A stretch of 64,000 bases of DNA from Prochilodus magdalenae (lineage: Eukaryota; Chordata; Actinopteri; Characiformes; Prochilodontidae). The translations under genes were made by a program, and so were the position numbers. Location: positions 1 to 64,000 of the forward strand of contig JAMWET010002906.1 in assembly GCA_024036415.1 (NCBI GenBank), given 5' to 3'. Shown one piece after another: positions 45,716 through 57,584 of this stretch. Positions within the stretch are counted from its first letter, which is position 1. Every line of letters starts with the position of its first letter. The notes beneath the pieces are model-generated. The model was not told the DNA's origin. It ran no database searches and saw only the letters and a program-made list of their open reading frames with translations.

Positions 45716-46453
45716 AATGAAGGGAGCTCACATCACTGAACACCATCACCACGACCCGGACCAGCGGAGATGGACCTCTGAAGGATCTACCCCAGTTAGT
45801 CCTCTCCTGTCGTTTATTACCTCTCTCTTTCGTTCTGTCTCTCTGGGGGGAGTCGGTGTGCAGCGGTGTGTGAGGGTCCGCAGTTTCACCCAGCAGTTCA
45901 GTTTAGATCTACCTGAAGGCCCTGTGTAGCACCACTGAGACACTAACACAGACACACCCATCATTCACGCTAGAACTGCCATCTTGGAATACCGGGATAG
46001 GAATGTGGTGGTGTATGATGAGCTGTAGGGGAAACCTGGTGGTCCAGCAGCTCAGTGTAGACACTGTGGTTCACATCTACCTCATCCAGAGACCCCCCTT
46101 CCACATAACCACCCCCCTCCAGAACACCACTAGAGGTGGCCCGCTTTCTGTCCTGAGAGCGTTTGAGATATTTGAGTTCTAGAGTTCTGAACTCGGGTCT
46201 AACGGTCCCTTTCACACTTCCCTGTCTCACTGAACACATCCAGATCAGGATCCTCTGGAATTCTGGGAACTAATCAAGCTGAAATTCACTGTTCACTCAG
46301 TTACCCTGGCGCCACCTGCTGGTGAAATCGGGGTACGTGCTCTGTGAAGCCTGAATCAGTGACTGTGTGTACTATTGATCTGTGTATCATCATCTGTACT
46401 ACTGTACTGAATGTGTCTCCATGGTGTAAGTCCTGAGCTCAGTAAATAATAAA
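45716..46453 (+). other. 3' UTR of Ig-E with poly(A) signal
   Basis: Sequence collinear with Ig-A resumes after a unique stretch (about 45964-46270). A CTCF-like GCGCCACCTGCTGG lies at 46309-46322 and AATAAA at 46448-46453. Confidence 0.55.
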
Positions 46454-46589
46454 GAGGATCATGTTCACCTACAGGTTCAGTAGAAAATAACTTTAGTACA
46501 GTCATAAATAATATTTCTCTTCTGTATTAAACAGTGTTGGTGTGTGTGAGCTGTGTAACTGGGTGTGAGAGTGTTGGTAGAGTTGGGGT

Positions 46590-47530
46590 TTTTAGAGGCT
46601 GTAGTTTATTCATATGTTTATAATCTGTACTGGTGGAACATTAACACCTCAGGAGAACCTGAACTACCTGGTTCCAGACTGTAGATCAGCCGTGTGTCCG
46701 TTAATCAGGTGTGTTAATATGGATCTGAATTATAAACACTGCTGGGAGACCCCACCTACTGAACCTTGCTGGAGTGCTCGGTTGAGGACAATGGTCAGGG
46801 TGAGGTTTGGGGTTTTGAGCTGGGCTGTGTTCAACCCTGACCAAACGTCTCTAAATGTTTATTTTAATGAAAATATTTTACAAACTTTAAATTTAAATCA
46901 CTTTTACCAAGGCACCTCTCAAAGTCTTCGGTTGTTGCGCACACCGAGCTGCAGCGGCCGCATTTACAGAGACTCTTAAGGAACCCACCCTTTTCTATAG
47001 GAGGTCATATGTACACATCACTGCTGACTGGGAAAAATCTCAGGCCAGAGTAAACGATCTTCGATCTTTTGAAGTTCTGTTCTGTTAGAATGAAGGAGGA
47101 CCTCTATTGGGTTTACCAAAGCTCTACACGAAACAGTTCAGATGTAAACAGAGCCAGTCAGAGTGGGTTCGGTATGAAAGGCCCCATTCTGGGTAAACGT
47201 ACCGAGTCAGAACTGCTCCGACGGAACCAGACGTCCCCCTCTAAAAGCCCCCTCACAGGAAGTTCCTACAGGAGGTGGTTCTGAATACGCTGCCTGATGT
47301 CTGAGACGCTGTTTATGATAGTGTGGAGAAGATCTCAGCCTTAAACTCCATTCATGGTGGAGGGATACATGCTGCAGGGCGCTGTGAGGTCAAATAGTCC
47401 CCCAAAGGAACTTAGTATTTCCAGGTTTTCCAGATTTTCATCACCAACATTCCATACACACTCAGAACACACGTGTAGGTTCACTGGTGGGTTAGATAGT
47501 CAATACAGTGTCTGGGTGTTCTAGACATGG
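46590..47530. other. No feature recognised
   Basis: Short frames at 46614-46979 and 47069-47284 have no recognisable domains or splice context. Confidence 0.45.
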
Positions 47531-47837
47531 AGAACCCGTGTTTCTAATAGATGTTCCAAGTGCCCTTTCCTGTTCGCTTGGCCTTTCTCTCCTCACCCGG
47601 GATCGACCTGAGGAGGATGGGTTTCCTCCTTGAGCCTGGTTCCTCTCGAGGTTCTTCCTCTGACTCTAAGGCAGTTTTTCCTCGCCCCTGTTGACTCTGG
47701 CTTGCTCGCGGGGGCTTGGACCCGGATTTCCTTCCCTACGTCTGTACATGGACTCCTTTATAGGAACTGCTTTTCTGTGAAGCCGCTTTGAGACATCAGC
47801 TGTAAAACGTGCTATACAAATAAATATTGATTAATTA

Positions 47838-47876
<39 letters not shown>
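47530..47876 (+). mobile_element. L2-type LINE 3' end only
   Basis: CCTTGAGCCTGGTTCCTCTC, GAAGCCGCTTTGAGACA and GTGCTATACAAATAAAT followed by (ATTG)n match the 3' terminus of the L2 at 55741-56030. Only the 3' UTR is present, so this is a severely 5'-truncated insertion. Confidence 0.88.
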
Positions 47877-47879
47877 ACA

Positions 47880-48300
47880 CCTTTATACGCAGTGCAGGAT
47901 GAGCATCTACAGAGGGCCCCCCCTACCATGATGTAGATCTTACTTCTGATCTGTTGGACTTCCAAACATACACCATCCAAACACTGACCAACACCGTGTA
48001 CGCTCTGGTCAGAAGGGAATGAGGTCAGTACCAGGAGCCACCCAGAACACTGAGACCCTGCTGTAAGCTGACCCATATGAATACAGAGACGTCATTCAGT
48101 GTCCACTCTCCGTCTTCTACCTGTCCCTCACTGAAGACCAAACAAAAAGAGACCACCCACATCTTACACTGCCAGCACCACAGCAGTCTGGCTCTCAGTG
48201 GCTTTAGTACAGCTAGTGTAATGATGAAGCGCCCCCTGCTGGACAAACCCCCTCACAGCTGCCCTGCAGATCCAAAGCCCCGCCCGCAGGTTACCTGTGT
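47880..48300. other. No gene seen; CTCF-like motif
   Basis: GCGCCCCCTGCTGG at 48229-48242 matches the CTCF core at 13 of 14 positions. No coding sequence was recognised. Confidence 0.35.
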
Positions 48301-48305
48301 GTTCA

Positions 48306-48480
48306 AGGGGAACTCCACTGATTCATTCCCCCATAATGCACTGGGTTTAGTGTGAGATTGATCAGGTTAGGGTTAGGTTATCTGTACAGTGGTGGTGATG
48401 GGAACCAGGGTTCTCCATATCTAGAACACACAGACATTTTACCATCTAAACCACCAGTGAACCTACACGTGTGAGTTTAT
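48306..48480 (+). repeat. Interspersed repeat copy 2
   Basis: Matches 20300-20480, including TCATTCCCCCATAATGCACT. The family is unknown. Confidence 0.6.
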
Positions 48481-49440
48481 GTGGAATGTTGCTGATGGGA
48501 AAATCTGGAAACCCTGATACAGTCTGCTCCCGTTAGAGGAGCCAGCGCTTCAGTGACATAGGCACCGGGGCTTCTCAGAGTTCCGACTTCCTCTCGAGAA
48601 CTGAACGTTCATGATCACATGATTCTGAGACGAGAGAGCATGAAACCCGTATGAGCCGCCTGACCTGTAACTACCTGCTATCTCACACCACCATCAGCCA
48701 GCAGCTCGGTTTCTAGCCCCGGGCGGTGTGCTATGAAAAGCAGGGGATGGTAATCATGCGGCAGATCTGTCCGAGCGGAGCCACATCGTTCAGGAGAGAG
48801 TCACCAGCTGAGGCACATCAACAGCCGTTTAATAAATATTTAGAAAACACATCGTCTGATTCATCTCCCTACCAGAGCGGGTCAAAACCCCATTTAACCC
48901 CTTACCCTTCACCTGGAGCCCCACTGGGTTATCATATCTCGGCCTGTGGATCTCACCTGGTCTACACAGCCTGGTGGAGTATAATCTCACTCCACTAATA
49001 TCAAAAATTAATAATGATCTACAGCGCTGGACCAGCTTTCCCTTCATATCCAGACGGAGTGAGCAGAGTTACAATGAGCACGCTGTCCTGGATCATATAC
49101 CTTACAGATGATTCCCAGACCTTTCAGACAGGACCTCCTGCAGCTCTGCTCGGTTCGTGATGTAATATGGGCTGGCAGGAAGCCTGGCTTTAAGATAGAG
49201 GAGCTGTCTCGGGGGATTAGCTGAACTGGGGAGCTGACTGAAACGTTATCAAAGATAAACAGTGGTGTTTGGTTGGAAATAGACTCGTACTCACAGTCTA
49301 CACCCCTCACATGCCTACGCCTGCTCTGGTGTTCATGGGTGGAGCTGGAGATGAGTATTTAAATACCATCAGTATGGGCTAAGATTAAAATATTAGAGAA
49401 ACCAGAGACAAAGCTTCTTCTGTTTCTGCTCCACCCTGAC
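48480..49440. other. No feature recognised
   Basis: Only short unsupported frames on both strands. Confidence 0.4.
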
Positions 49441-49489
49441 TCCACCCGCTCTCACCCCTGCAGATGATCTAGGACGCATTAGGACTCCC

Positions 49490-49700
49490 ATTTAGACCCC
49501 ATTGTTTTGCGCTGCCTGTTCTCCAGGGGCAGGTCCTGATCCTAGTGTCTTGCTGTGGTGGTGTTGGTTGGTTTTGACCCGACTGGTTTCTGGGTTTTGG
49601 TTTATATGGATCCGACTCTGATGATGTCTGCCTGTGTTCTGATACTGATTCCTGGAGAACCCCTAATACTCTACACCTGCAGCCTGCCTCAGACTCCATG
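49490..49700 (+). mobile_element. LTR-like interspersed repeat, copy 2
   Basis: CTCTGATGATGTCTGCCTGT, ATACTGATTCCTGGAGAACC and CTGCAGCCTGCCTCAGACTC parallel 41080-41300. The minus-strand conceptual translations of both also align (EAGCRCRV versus EAGCKCKV), which only reflects shared repeat ancestry. Confidence 0.45.
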
Positions 49701-49879
49701 TTACTGCTTCAGTCTGTGGGGATCCAGAATTCCTCATTGGCATCATCGATGTTGGACTCAAACAATGGGAAGACAGTGGAGGGTCATGTGACGCCAGATG
49801 TTTGTAGCTACCTAGGATTATCGGGAACTCAGATTTACTTTAGGAACAAGTTCAGAGCAAGCTCTTTTAATCTGGGTGG

Positions 49880-51600
49880 TGACTAATTCCAACACACAAA
49901 CCAACACATTTAAATCAAACACTTCATTTTATTAACAAACAAAATAAAATGATACAAAATAAAACCACATTCAGTAACCAGAACATCACTACTACAACCC
50001 TCAGCAAGCAGCCAAAGAAGACCCCCCGTCTACAGTAATACACCGGGCTTCATACAGGATGTACAGCGCAACATGTACCGGGCCAAGCTGTAGTTAACCA
50101 TCTCACCCGAAGAGCCTAGTCAAGACCACCGCATCCAACGAGTCACGCCACACAGAACCACGTCCCCCTGCCTATGATACCAGCATGTATCACAGCATAT
50201 ATCCTTACTCACGTAACTACACACGGACTGCACTGATAGATATACACAGTATATATTCAAATTTATTATATCCTGTCTCATATGAACCCTTTCTGATAAA
50301 AAAATGGCTATATGGTCCACCTATTATAAGCTCAGTGGACAAAAAAAAAAAAAAAAAAAAAGGCACCTTGTGTGTTTAAGGTTGTAGTACCTTCAGGCTC
50401 CTGCAGGTGGCGCTGCATGAGGATAACAGGGCTATAAACCCCTGCAGGGTGTGAGTGACGGAATCCATAGACTGGGAAGAGGTGCTACAGTGCAGGGAGT
50501 GTCTCGTTCCATGTGTGGAAAATGGCTCCAGAGCAGATGTTAATGATTGGCTAAAAGGAGGGACTGCATGTGGGCGTGGCCAAAGACCATAGTGTGAGGA
50601 AGTAGCTGAATCTGCAGGTGTGTGGAAGCGTACGGTCATACGGGTCTACCAGCAGTGGATACAATCCCAGCCTACAGGGAATTCTCCTCGGAATTGTGCC
50701 ATCCACCACATCTGGACCACCTGACCAGTTCTTTGATGTAAGAGTGTCTGAACACTGATGTAGCTACATCCGGTCCATGCCCAGTCCAACTCCAGCATTA
50801 TTAGGAATATTAGTGACTCGTTTTTACTCTGGTGAGCCTACTCAGGTTTAGTGTTCTAGATCAGAGTCAGTATTTGATTCTGCAGAGGAGCCTTCAGAGG
50901 AGATGGCTGACGTCAGGAGGAGGAGGTCACTTTCATTTCCACTACAGTTACGGGTCAGAACATTGAGCTGCTAGAGACCCACAGAAGCTGTGTACAGGAA
51001 GGGGAGGAGCAGCTCCACTGATTGAGGAGGCTCAGGTCCTTTAACGTGTACAGCAAGAGGTCAGCGATCCTCCACCCGCCTGACGTAGCAGGTACAGAGC
51101 TGTACACTGAGCCACTAACAGGACCGGCTCTCTGAGCACCAACTTAACATTCCTACATCTCATTACCTCCAACCTACCTCCATTAAAATATCTATTAATA
51201 AACATCAGTCGCATTGTTGTTTCATCATTCACAGTGTAGTCACTCGGTGGTCTCTGATGGAGGTCTTAGATTATTGATGGGACGTGAGAACACACCGCTG
51301 TAGGGTCACATGTATAATATTAATATGACTATTTGTTAAAGCTCATTATATTTAAATGTAGTAGTAAACTGTAATAACTGTGTAATAACACCTGCAGTGG
51401 AACCCCAGGCAGGTCGTATCCCGGGTACCTGTGAAGGTGGTGTTGGACAGAGTGGTGGAATGTGCTGATAATTAGTTTAAACTCTTCATTATTACCACAT
51501 ATGCTAATTCTGCTCACTTTGATATTTCCGGTTTATCCGGACCTGATGACCTACTCTTACTATTTCCGGTTTTGGTCTGGCTCATTAGACCCAGTACCGC
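49880..51600. other. No supported gene; poly(A) run at 50341
   Basis: A 20-nt A run (about 50342-50361) could be a retroposed tail. CCTGCAGGTGGCGC at 50400-50413 is a weak CTCF-like match. Minus-strand AATAAA (about 49928) might be a 3' end for a transcript from the promoter at 52 kb, but no exons were recognised. Confidence 0.35.
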
Positions 51601-52060
51601 TATGCTAACGCTGGACTCCGGGTCCTGTGGTTTTAGATACACAGTGAGCCCAGCAGGCCCCCTCCCACGCCCTCTCGAGACGTCCCGCCGTAAAGAGCGA
51701 TGTATACCCGCACCTGAAACCTCCCACGCATAGATAGCATGAGCGCGAGCACGTGAACCTGTCTCCTAGTAACCGCTCGGCACTCACCGGCTCCTCGTGG
51801 CTTTGTGACGTCACGCCTCCGTTTGAAGCTCCGCGTTTGCCGCTCCCGTCGCCTCCTGGAATGCTGCTCACAGGCTGCCGGGTGGTGAAGGAGCGTCTGC
51901 TCGTCCATGTCCCTGACTCCGCCTGGTCCTCCCGTCCCTCGCCCCCGGCTTCGCCTCGTGTTCCCTGCGCCCGCCATGTTTACAAACAGGCCTCTTTATC
52001 CGGAAGAGAGGGAGCTGGTCCCGCCCCCTGGCCGTCGCTATTGGGTGCCAGGGCCACACC
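51600..52060 (-). promoter_or_regulatory. CpG-rich promoter-like segment, probably minus strand
   Basis: This is the most CpG-rich stretch of the window. Reading the minus strand there is a CCAAT box (ATTGG on plus, 52040-52044), a GC box (CCGCCCC on plus, 52021-52027), an ETS-type CCGGAAG (plus, 52000-52006) and an ATG in AACATGGCGGGCG context at 51977. A perfect CRE (TGACGTCA) is at 51806-51813. This is the usual layout of a TATA-less housekeeping promoter. Activity is inferred. Confidence 0.45.
51788..51977 (-). CDS. Candidate first coding exon of an unidentified gene
   Basis: From the ATG at 51977 an open frame of 63 codons (MAGAGNTRRSRGRGTGG start, basic and Arg-rich, with a central MDEQTLLHHPAACE) runs to a GCCG|GTGAGT donor at 51788/51787. 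The start context and GC-rich promoter upstream favour a genuine exon 1. I do not recognise the protein and could not find further exons to the left, so it may be a relic or a non-coding first exon. Confidence 0.3.
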
Positions 52061-52615
52061 TCAGTTCAGGATAGGCTGGCTTCACCCGTCCATCAAACCT
52101 CATTAGAGGGAGTTTCGGTCTTACGGGTAGTTCAAACGTAAACACACGTGCACAACGGAAAACACTGTAACAACAACAAACCACCAAAACACCAAAACAA
52201 ATCTACCAACACAATAAAAATACAAACACCACCCGTCTGACAGTCACCTTCAGCTGACCTCTAATAATATCCCCCAACATGATACTCTCCAGAACGTTCA
52301 CATTCAGAGCTAGATGACCCGGTTATGCCTCAGGGTTACAGTGTAAATAAATTAGAACTCGTTAGATTCTTCATCTCTGAATGTTCCAGCATTTAAATTC
52401 AGGGAACCTACAGAACACCCAAGTCCAGCAGAACTGGATGGGAAATGGACCTTAACATAGTGGCCTCAGACTACAAGTGGGAGGATGTTCTAGTCCATAC
52501 TCATCTTAGTCTTGGTTCTAACCAGTTCACAGGAAGATCGTTTAGAACCCCCACAGGCTGTTCATCACTCCAGAGGAACTGGAAAGGCTGGATCCATCCG
52601 AATCAGATCCATATC

Positions 52616-53030
52616 TACGGTATATCGCCCCCCGGGCCCGTACTCTGAATTTCTTACAGAGTTTGCAGAGTTTCTAACAGACATAGCCCTCTCTGCGGAT
52701 AAGGCTCTTATAGTCGGAGATTTTAACATTCATTTCGAAAATAACAAAGACCCCTTAAAAATAGCGTTTGAGGCTCTGATTGATTCTATGGGCTATATTC
52801 AAAACGTGATAGGACCTACTCACCGCTGTAACCATACCTTAGATTTGGTATTATCGCGAGGAATCAGGGTAGAGAACTTAGACACAGTCCCTCAGAGTGA
52901 CTGCATCTCAGATCATCACCTGATAATATGTGAAGTCATTCTAGATTATAATGTTTTCATGCCGCCCCGCTACCGATATAAACGAAGTATCACTGCCTCT
53001 ACTATAGATGCCCTTATAAATAGACTATAG
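52616..53030 (+). CDS. L2 endonuclease C-terminal fragment
   Basis: Residues include [31 protein letters not shown] and [14 protein letters not shown], the catalytic GDFN and SDHH blocks of APE-type endonucleases. The frame ends prematurely after ALINRL because of a 23-bp duplication. Codons upstream of 52616 show no endonuclease similarity, so the true N-terminal half is missing. Confidence 0.8.
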
Positions 53031-53113
53031 ACGCCCTTATAAATAGGCTACCAGATCTTTCAAACGTCACTGCCCCGCTGGGCCTCGATGAGCTTGAGAG
53101 TACTACTGAGTAC

Positions 53114-54961
53114 GTGCAGTCCACCCTTCAGTCAACTCTCGATAGTGTGGCTCCAATAAAGAGGAAAATTGTTAGAAGAAAAATGCTTGCGCCGTGGTAC
53201 AATGATTATACTCGCACACTCAAACAAAAAGTTCGTAGTTATGAACGTAAATGGCGTATAACTAAATTAGACTGTTTCCGAAGTGAGTGGAAAAACACTC
53301 TCCTGGAATATAAACACGCCTTACACACAGCTAAAACTGCCTACTTCTCATCACTAATTGAAAAAAACCAAAATAATCCTAAAGTCCTGTTCAGTACAAT
53401 ATCAAAACTCACTAGTAACATTAAACAGTCTGAAGACTGTATTCAAACTACATTCAGCTGTGATGACTTTAGCAGGTTTTTCAATGACAAAATAGAACAT
53501 ATTAGAAAACAAACCCAACATACATCTGTAAATGTAGTAACACAGTATGACGTGTTTCCTGTCAGCCCAAAAGGCGAACTGGTATCCTTTAGCTCCATCA
53601 CTCAGGATCAGTTAATTAAGCTAATTAGCTCTTCTAAATCCTCAACTTGCATTCTAGACCCAATACCGACAAAACTTCTCAAGCAGATCATGCCCAGTGT
53701 GGTGAATCCTCTGCTCTCTATCATTAACTCGTCCCTTAGTCTTGGACATTTACCGAGATCGTTAAAACTCGCTGTAGTTAAACCTCTAATTAAAAAACCT
53801 GAGCTCGATCCCAATGAGCTCACTAACTATAGACCAATTTCCAATCTCCCTTTTTTATCAAAGATCTTAGAAAAAGTGGTATCACAACAACTTTGCTCCC
53901 ACCTACATGAGAACTCTCTTCATGAGATGTTTCAGTCTGGCTTTAGACCCCACCACAGTACCGAGACAGCTTTAACTAGAGTAGTGAATGATCTCTTGAT
54001 GTCTCTTGATAATGGTCAGGTATCTATATTAGTTCTTTTAGATCTCAGTGCTGCATTCGACACCACTGACCACAAGATCCTCCTTGACAGACTTGAACAT
54101 CAGTTTGGCGTTAAAGGCCAGGCTTTATCCTGGTTCAGATCGTATCTCACTGACCGCTATCAGTTTATTAGTCTTAACAATAAGCACTCTAGTCATACTC
54201 TAGTAAGATATGGTGTCCCTCAAGGGTCAGTGCTCGGGCCACTTCTTTTTTCCCTTTACATGCAGCCTCTTGGTAACATAATCCGTAGTTTCGACGTCCG
54301 CTTTCACTGTTACGCTGACGACACACAATTATATATATCAGCCAAACCAAACGAGGCCTTAAATCTAAATACACTGGAAGATTGCATTACTAATATTAGA
54401 AACTGGATGGCCAAGAATTTCCTTCAGCTTAATCCAAGCAAGACTGAGGTCCTGCTACTCGGACCTAATGCAGAGAGAACTAAACTCTCCCAGCTCGTCT
54501 TGAATATAGATGGCCACACTATTACTCCCAGCTCAACTCTGAGAAATCTAGGCGTTATCTTCGATACCAGCTTGTCTTTCGATGCACATATCAGTAACAT
54601 AGTTAGGACGGCATTTTTCCATCTACGGAATATCGCTAAATTACGGAATATCCTATCCTTAAAGGAGGTGGAGAAGCTGGTCCATGCCTTCATAACTTCT
54701 AGGCTGGATTATTGCAACACACTTTTAGCCGGTTGCACAAATAAGGCTCTACATAAGCTCCAGCTCGTCCAGAACGCAGCTGCTAGAGTCCTTACTAGAA
54801 CTAAAAAATACCATCACATTTCCCCGATACTGTCCTCACTACACTGGCTACCTGTTAAATTTCGTGTGGACTACAAGATTCTACTCCTTACATTCAAATC
54901 AGTGAACGGTCTGGCCCCTCAGTATCTCAGTGAACGGTCCGGCCCCCCAGTATCTCAGTGA
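53114..54961 (+). CDS. L2 reverse transcriptase ORF
   Basis: A 615-codon frame with [13 protein letters not shown] (238-250), [15 protein letters not shown] (273-287), [15 protein letters not shown] (306-320), [17 protein letters not shown] (366-382), the catalytic YADD (400-403), and the C-terminal [12 protein letters not shown] and [13 protein letters not shown] typical of L2. All RT catalytic Asp are present. FDTTDH departs from the usual FDTVDH. The frame ends after a 28-bp tandem duplication; the correct C-terminus continues in the frame 54930-55181 ([26 protein letters not shown]). The Met at 53114 is internal. Confidence 0.88.
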   Translation: MQSTLQSTLDSVAPIKRKIVRRKMLAPWYNDYTRTLKQKVRSYERKWRITKLDCFRSEWKNTLLEYKHALHTAKTAYFSSLIEKNQNNPKVLFSTISKLTSNIKQSEDCIQTTFSCDDFSRFFNDKIEHIRKQTQHTSVNVVTQYDVFPVSPKGELVSFSSITQDQLIKLISSSKSSTCILDPIPTKLLKQIMPSVVNPLLSIINSSLSLGHLPRSLKLAVVKPLIKKPELDPNELTNYRPISNLPFLSKILEKVVSQQLCSHLHENSLHEMFQSGFRPHHSTETALTRVVNDLLMSLDNGQVSILVLLDLSAAFDTTDHKILLDRLEHQFGVKGQALSWFRSYLTDRYQFISLNNKHSSHTLVRYGVPQGSVLGPLLFSLYMQPLGNIIRSFDVRFHCYADDTQLYISAKPNEALNLNTLEDCITNIRNWMAKNFLQLNPSKTEVLLLGPNAERTKLSQLVLNIDGHTITPSSTLRNLGVIFDTSLSFDAHISNIVRTAFFHLRNIAKLRNILSLKEVEKLVHAFITSRLDYCNTLLAGCTNKALHKLQLVQNAAARVLTRTKKYHHISPILSSLHWLPVKFRVDYKILLLTFKSVNGLAPQYLSERSGPPVSQ

Positions 54962-55181
54962 ACTACTTCACTCATACGAACCCACCCGTGCGCTCCGCTC
55001 ACACAATACCGGCCTGCTGACAGTACCTAGGTTCAGAAGAACCACAGCAGGTGGTCGAGCCTTTTCTTGCGTAGCCCCGAAACTCTGGAATCTTCTCCCT
55101 TTATCCGTTCGGGAATCAGACACACTCTCTACATTTAAAACTAGACTCAAAACTTACTTGTTTGCAGCATTTAGCCGATAA
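54930..55181 (+). CDS. L2 RT C-terminal fragment after frameshift
   Basis: [36 protein letters not shown] and [12 protein letters not shown] form the conserved C-terminus of L2 ORF2 proteins. It is separated from the RT frame by the 28-bp duplication at 54901-54956. Confidence 0.85.
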   Translation: MNGPAPQYLSELLHSYEPTRALRSHNTGLLTVPRFRRTTAGGRAFSCVAPKLWNLLPLSVRESDTLSTFKTRLKTYLFAAFSR

Positions 55182-55647
55182 CATCTGTTTACCGCTTTAA
55201 TTTACATTTCTCCATAAATGGACCAATACCCAAACTTCTCCCTCTTGTCTGTCTCCTCTATGAGCGGATCATTCCTGATGGATCACACTGAGGGGCTCCC
55301 AGCGCAGAGGAATCCTCTACAGGACTCTCAGGACTACACACACTCAATTCAATAAGTTACAATACCTACCTCTTAATCCTTAATCCTCCTAATCAGTGTC
55401 TGTCTCCATCTCTTTCTCTCTTACCTTCCCTATCTCTATCCTTCTTTCTCTCTTTCTTTCCTCTTCTGTGTTAAGCACTGGACTGACGTGATCACATCAG
55501 AACCCCCAGAGTGGATAGAGGCACCTGAGCGTCAGCGCCACTGTGTGTCTCCTGTCCTGTTTCATCACCCGGCATGACCACAACCTTACACTGACCAGTG
55601 TCTGGCCATGCTTATTATGGTTGACTCCAACTTGCAGTTACTGCCTC

Positions 55648-55715
55648 CTGGATCTAATCAGACTGGATCTAATCAGACTGGATCTAATCAGACTGGATCT
55701 AATCAGACTGGATCT
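55648..55715. repeat. 15-bp tandem repeat in L2 3' UTR
   Basis: About four to five copies of GGATCTAATCAGACT. Confidence 0.85.
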
Positions 55716-56183
55716 ATTAGATGTTCCTCTATGTTAATTCTGTCTGTCTCTCTCTTCTCATCCGGGTTCGACCTGAGGAGGTTGGGTTCCGCCCTTGAGC
55801 CTGGTTCCTCTCGAGGTTTCTTCCTTACCCAAGGGAGTTTTTCCTTGCCACTGTTGCCTCTGGCTTGCTCAAGGGGGGCTCGGACCCGGTTTTTCCACCC
55901 TCACATGTCTGTACATTATCCTTGTGGTTCTTCTTTGTATGACAAATTGATTTTTTGTGAAGCTGCTTTGAGACAACGTTGGTTGTAAAAAGCGCTATAT
56001 AAATAAATTTTGATTGATTGATTGATGTGCTAACGTCAGACCCATAAGGGCTCATTCCTGTAGACCTGTGTGGATCTGTGTGGAAATGAAGCATGTTCAC
56101 ATCTATCCCTACCATTCGATCCCTGGACTCTCTTCTGATCCAGATCTACTGATAAGGGGCAATAAACTGTGTTTTGGTAACTG

Positions 56184-57233
56184 GATATGATCTGGATATG
56201 ATCTGGATGTGATCTGGATGTGATCTGGATATGATCTGGATGTGATCTGGATGTGATCTGGATATGATCTGGATGTGATCTGGATGTGATCTGGATATGA
56301 TCTGGATATGATCTGGATGTGATCTGGATATGATCTGGATGTGATCTGGATGTGATCTGGATGTGATCTGGATATGATCTGGATTTGATCTGGATATGAT
56401 CTGGATATGATCTGGATTTGATCTGGATGTGATCTGGATGTGATCTGGATGTGATCTGGATATGATCTGGATGTGATCTGGATGTGATCTGGATATGATC
56501 TGGATGTGATCTGGATATGATCTGGATTTGATCTGGATATGATCTGGATGTGATCTGGATGTGATCTGGATATGATCTGGATATGATCTGGATGTGATCT
56601 GGATGTGATCTGGATGTGATCTGGATATGATCCGGATGTGATCCGGATGTGATCCGGATATGATCCGGATATGATCCGGATATGATCCGGATGTGATCCG
56701 GATATGATCTGGATTTGATCTGGATGTGATCTGGATGTGATCTGGATGTGATCTGGATATTATCTGGATGTGATCTGGATGTGATCTGGATATGATCTGG
56801 ATGTGATCTGGATGTGATCTGGATGTGATCTGGATGTGATCTGGATATTATCTGGATGTGATCTGGATGTGATCTGGATGTGATCTGGATATGATCTGGA
56901 TGTGATCTGGATGTGATCTGGATATTATCTGGATGTGATCTGGATGTGATCTGGATATGATCTGGATGTGATCTGGGTGTGATCTGGATATGATCTGTAT
57001 GTGATCTGGATATGATCTGGATGTGATATGGATGTGATCTGGATGTGATCTGGATGTGATCTGGATATGATCTGGATGTGATCTGGATATGATCTGGATG
57101 TGATCTGGATATGATCTGGATGTGATCTGGATGTGATCTGGATATGATCTGGATGTGATCTGGATGTGATCTGGATATGATCTGGATGTGATCTGGATAT
57201 GATCTGGATGTGATCTGGATATGATCTGGATGT
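56184..57233. repeat. 12-bp minisatellite, about 87 copies
   Basis: Tandem TGATCTGGATGT and TGATCTGGATAT units in irregular order. A block of seven consecutive units at about 56630-56702 carries TCCGGA instead of TCTGGA, introducing CpG. Minus-strand frames (SRSHPDHIQI repeats) are artefacts. The array starts about 150 bp after the L2 end. Confidence 0.96.
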
Positions 57234-57499
57234 GCCCACTACACTGTAGAATATCCCCCTCTGAAGATTTACTTTCTGAGATCTGAATTTCATTAGCTGT
57301 TCCTGTGGTGATCTTCCTCAGCACACTGTGGATTTATATATGCTGGAGGAAGTGTTGGTGGAATGTTTTCCATGTTAGTTATGTCCTGGTTGGTCATGAA
57401 ACCGGTTAAACTACTGGCCTCTAAAACAACAGAGAGTCAGCAGCACTTACACTTTCATTTTAGGTGAAAGTAACCTAACGATACGACCTACGATCTGTC

Positions 57500-57581
57500 A
57501 CAAGCAGGACAATCCCTCTTACGGAGGAAACCTCCCCGAAACCCCTCAGTACAGAGGGACCCCCACCTCCTGCCAGCCCCG
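57500..57581 (+). promoter_or_regulatory. Non-coding 5' exon (exon 0) of Ig-F
   Basis: CCCGAAACCCCTCAGTACAG, CCCACCTCCTGCCAGCCCCG ends at a GTAAGT donor, homologous to exon 0 of Ig-C/D/E. The following intron also starts like theirs (CTGTACTGTTCAGTATTACT). A GAAAG-rich stretch (CACTTTCATTTTAGGTGAAAG) lies about 50-80 bp upstream. Confidence 0.55.
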
Positions 57582-57584
57582 GTA

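Larger units (their letters stand above)
52600..56030 (+). mobile_element. L2-type LINE, 5'-truncated, ORF broken by two microduplications
   Basis: It contains the C-terminal endonuclease, full RT and C-terminal domain, a long 3' UTR, and the conserved end AAGCTGCTTTGAGACAACG, AGCGCTATATAAATAAATTT with (TTGA)n at 56013-56026. The 5' boundary is unclear: endonuclease homology starts near 52615 ([11 protein letters not shown]). The frame is disrupted by a 23-bp tandem duplication at 53003-53048 and a 28-bp tandem duplication at 54901-54956, and otherwise looks intact. Confidence 0.88.

Noticed and set aside
51041..51232. Possible LINE-like LRRLRSFNVYSK string around 51025-51080 (plus)
   Set aside because: The similarity to the LINE C-terminal motif covers only a few residues, with no flanking homology; it may be chance or a very old relic.
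56848..57324. Repetitive minus-strand frames with SRSHPDHIQI repeats
   Set aside because: Artefact of the 12-bp array.
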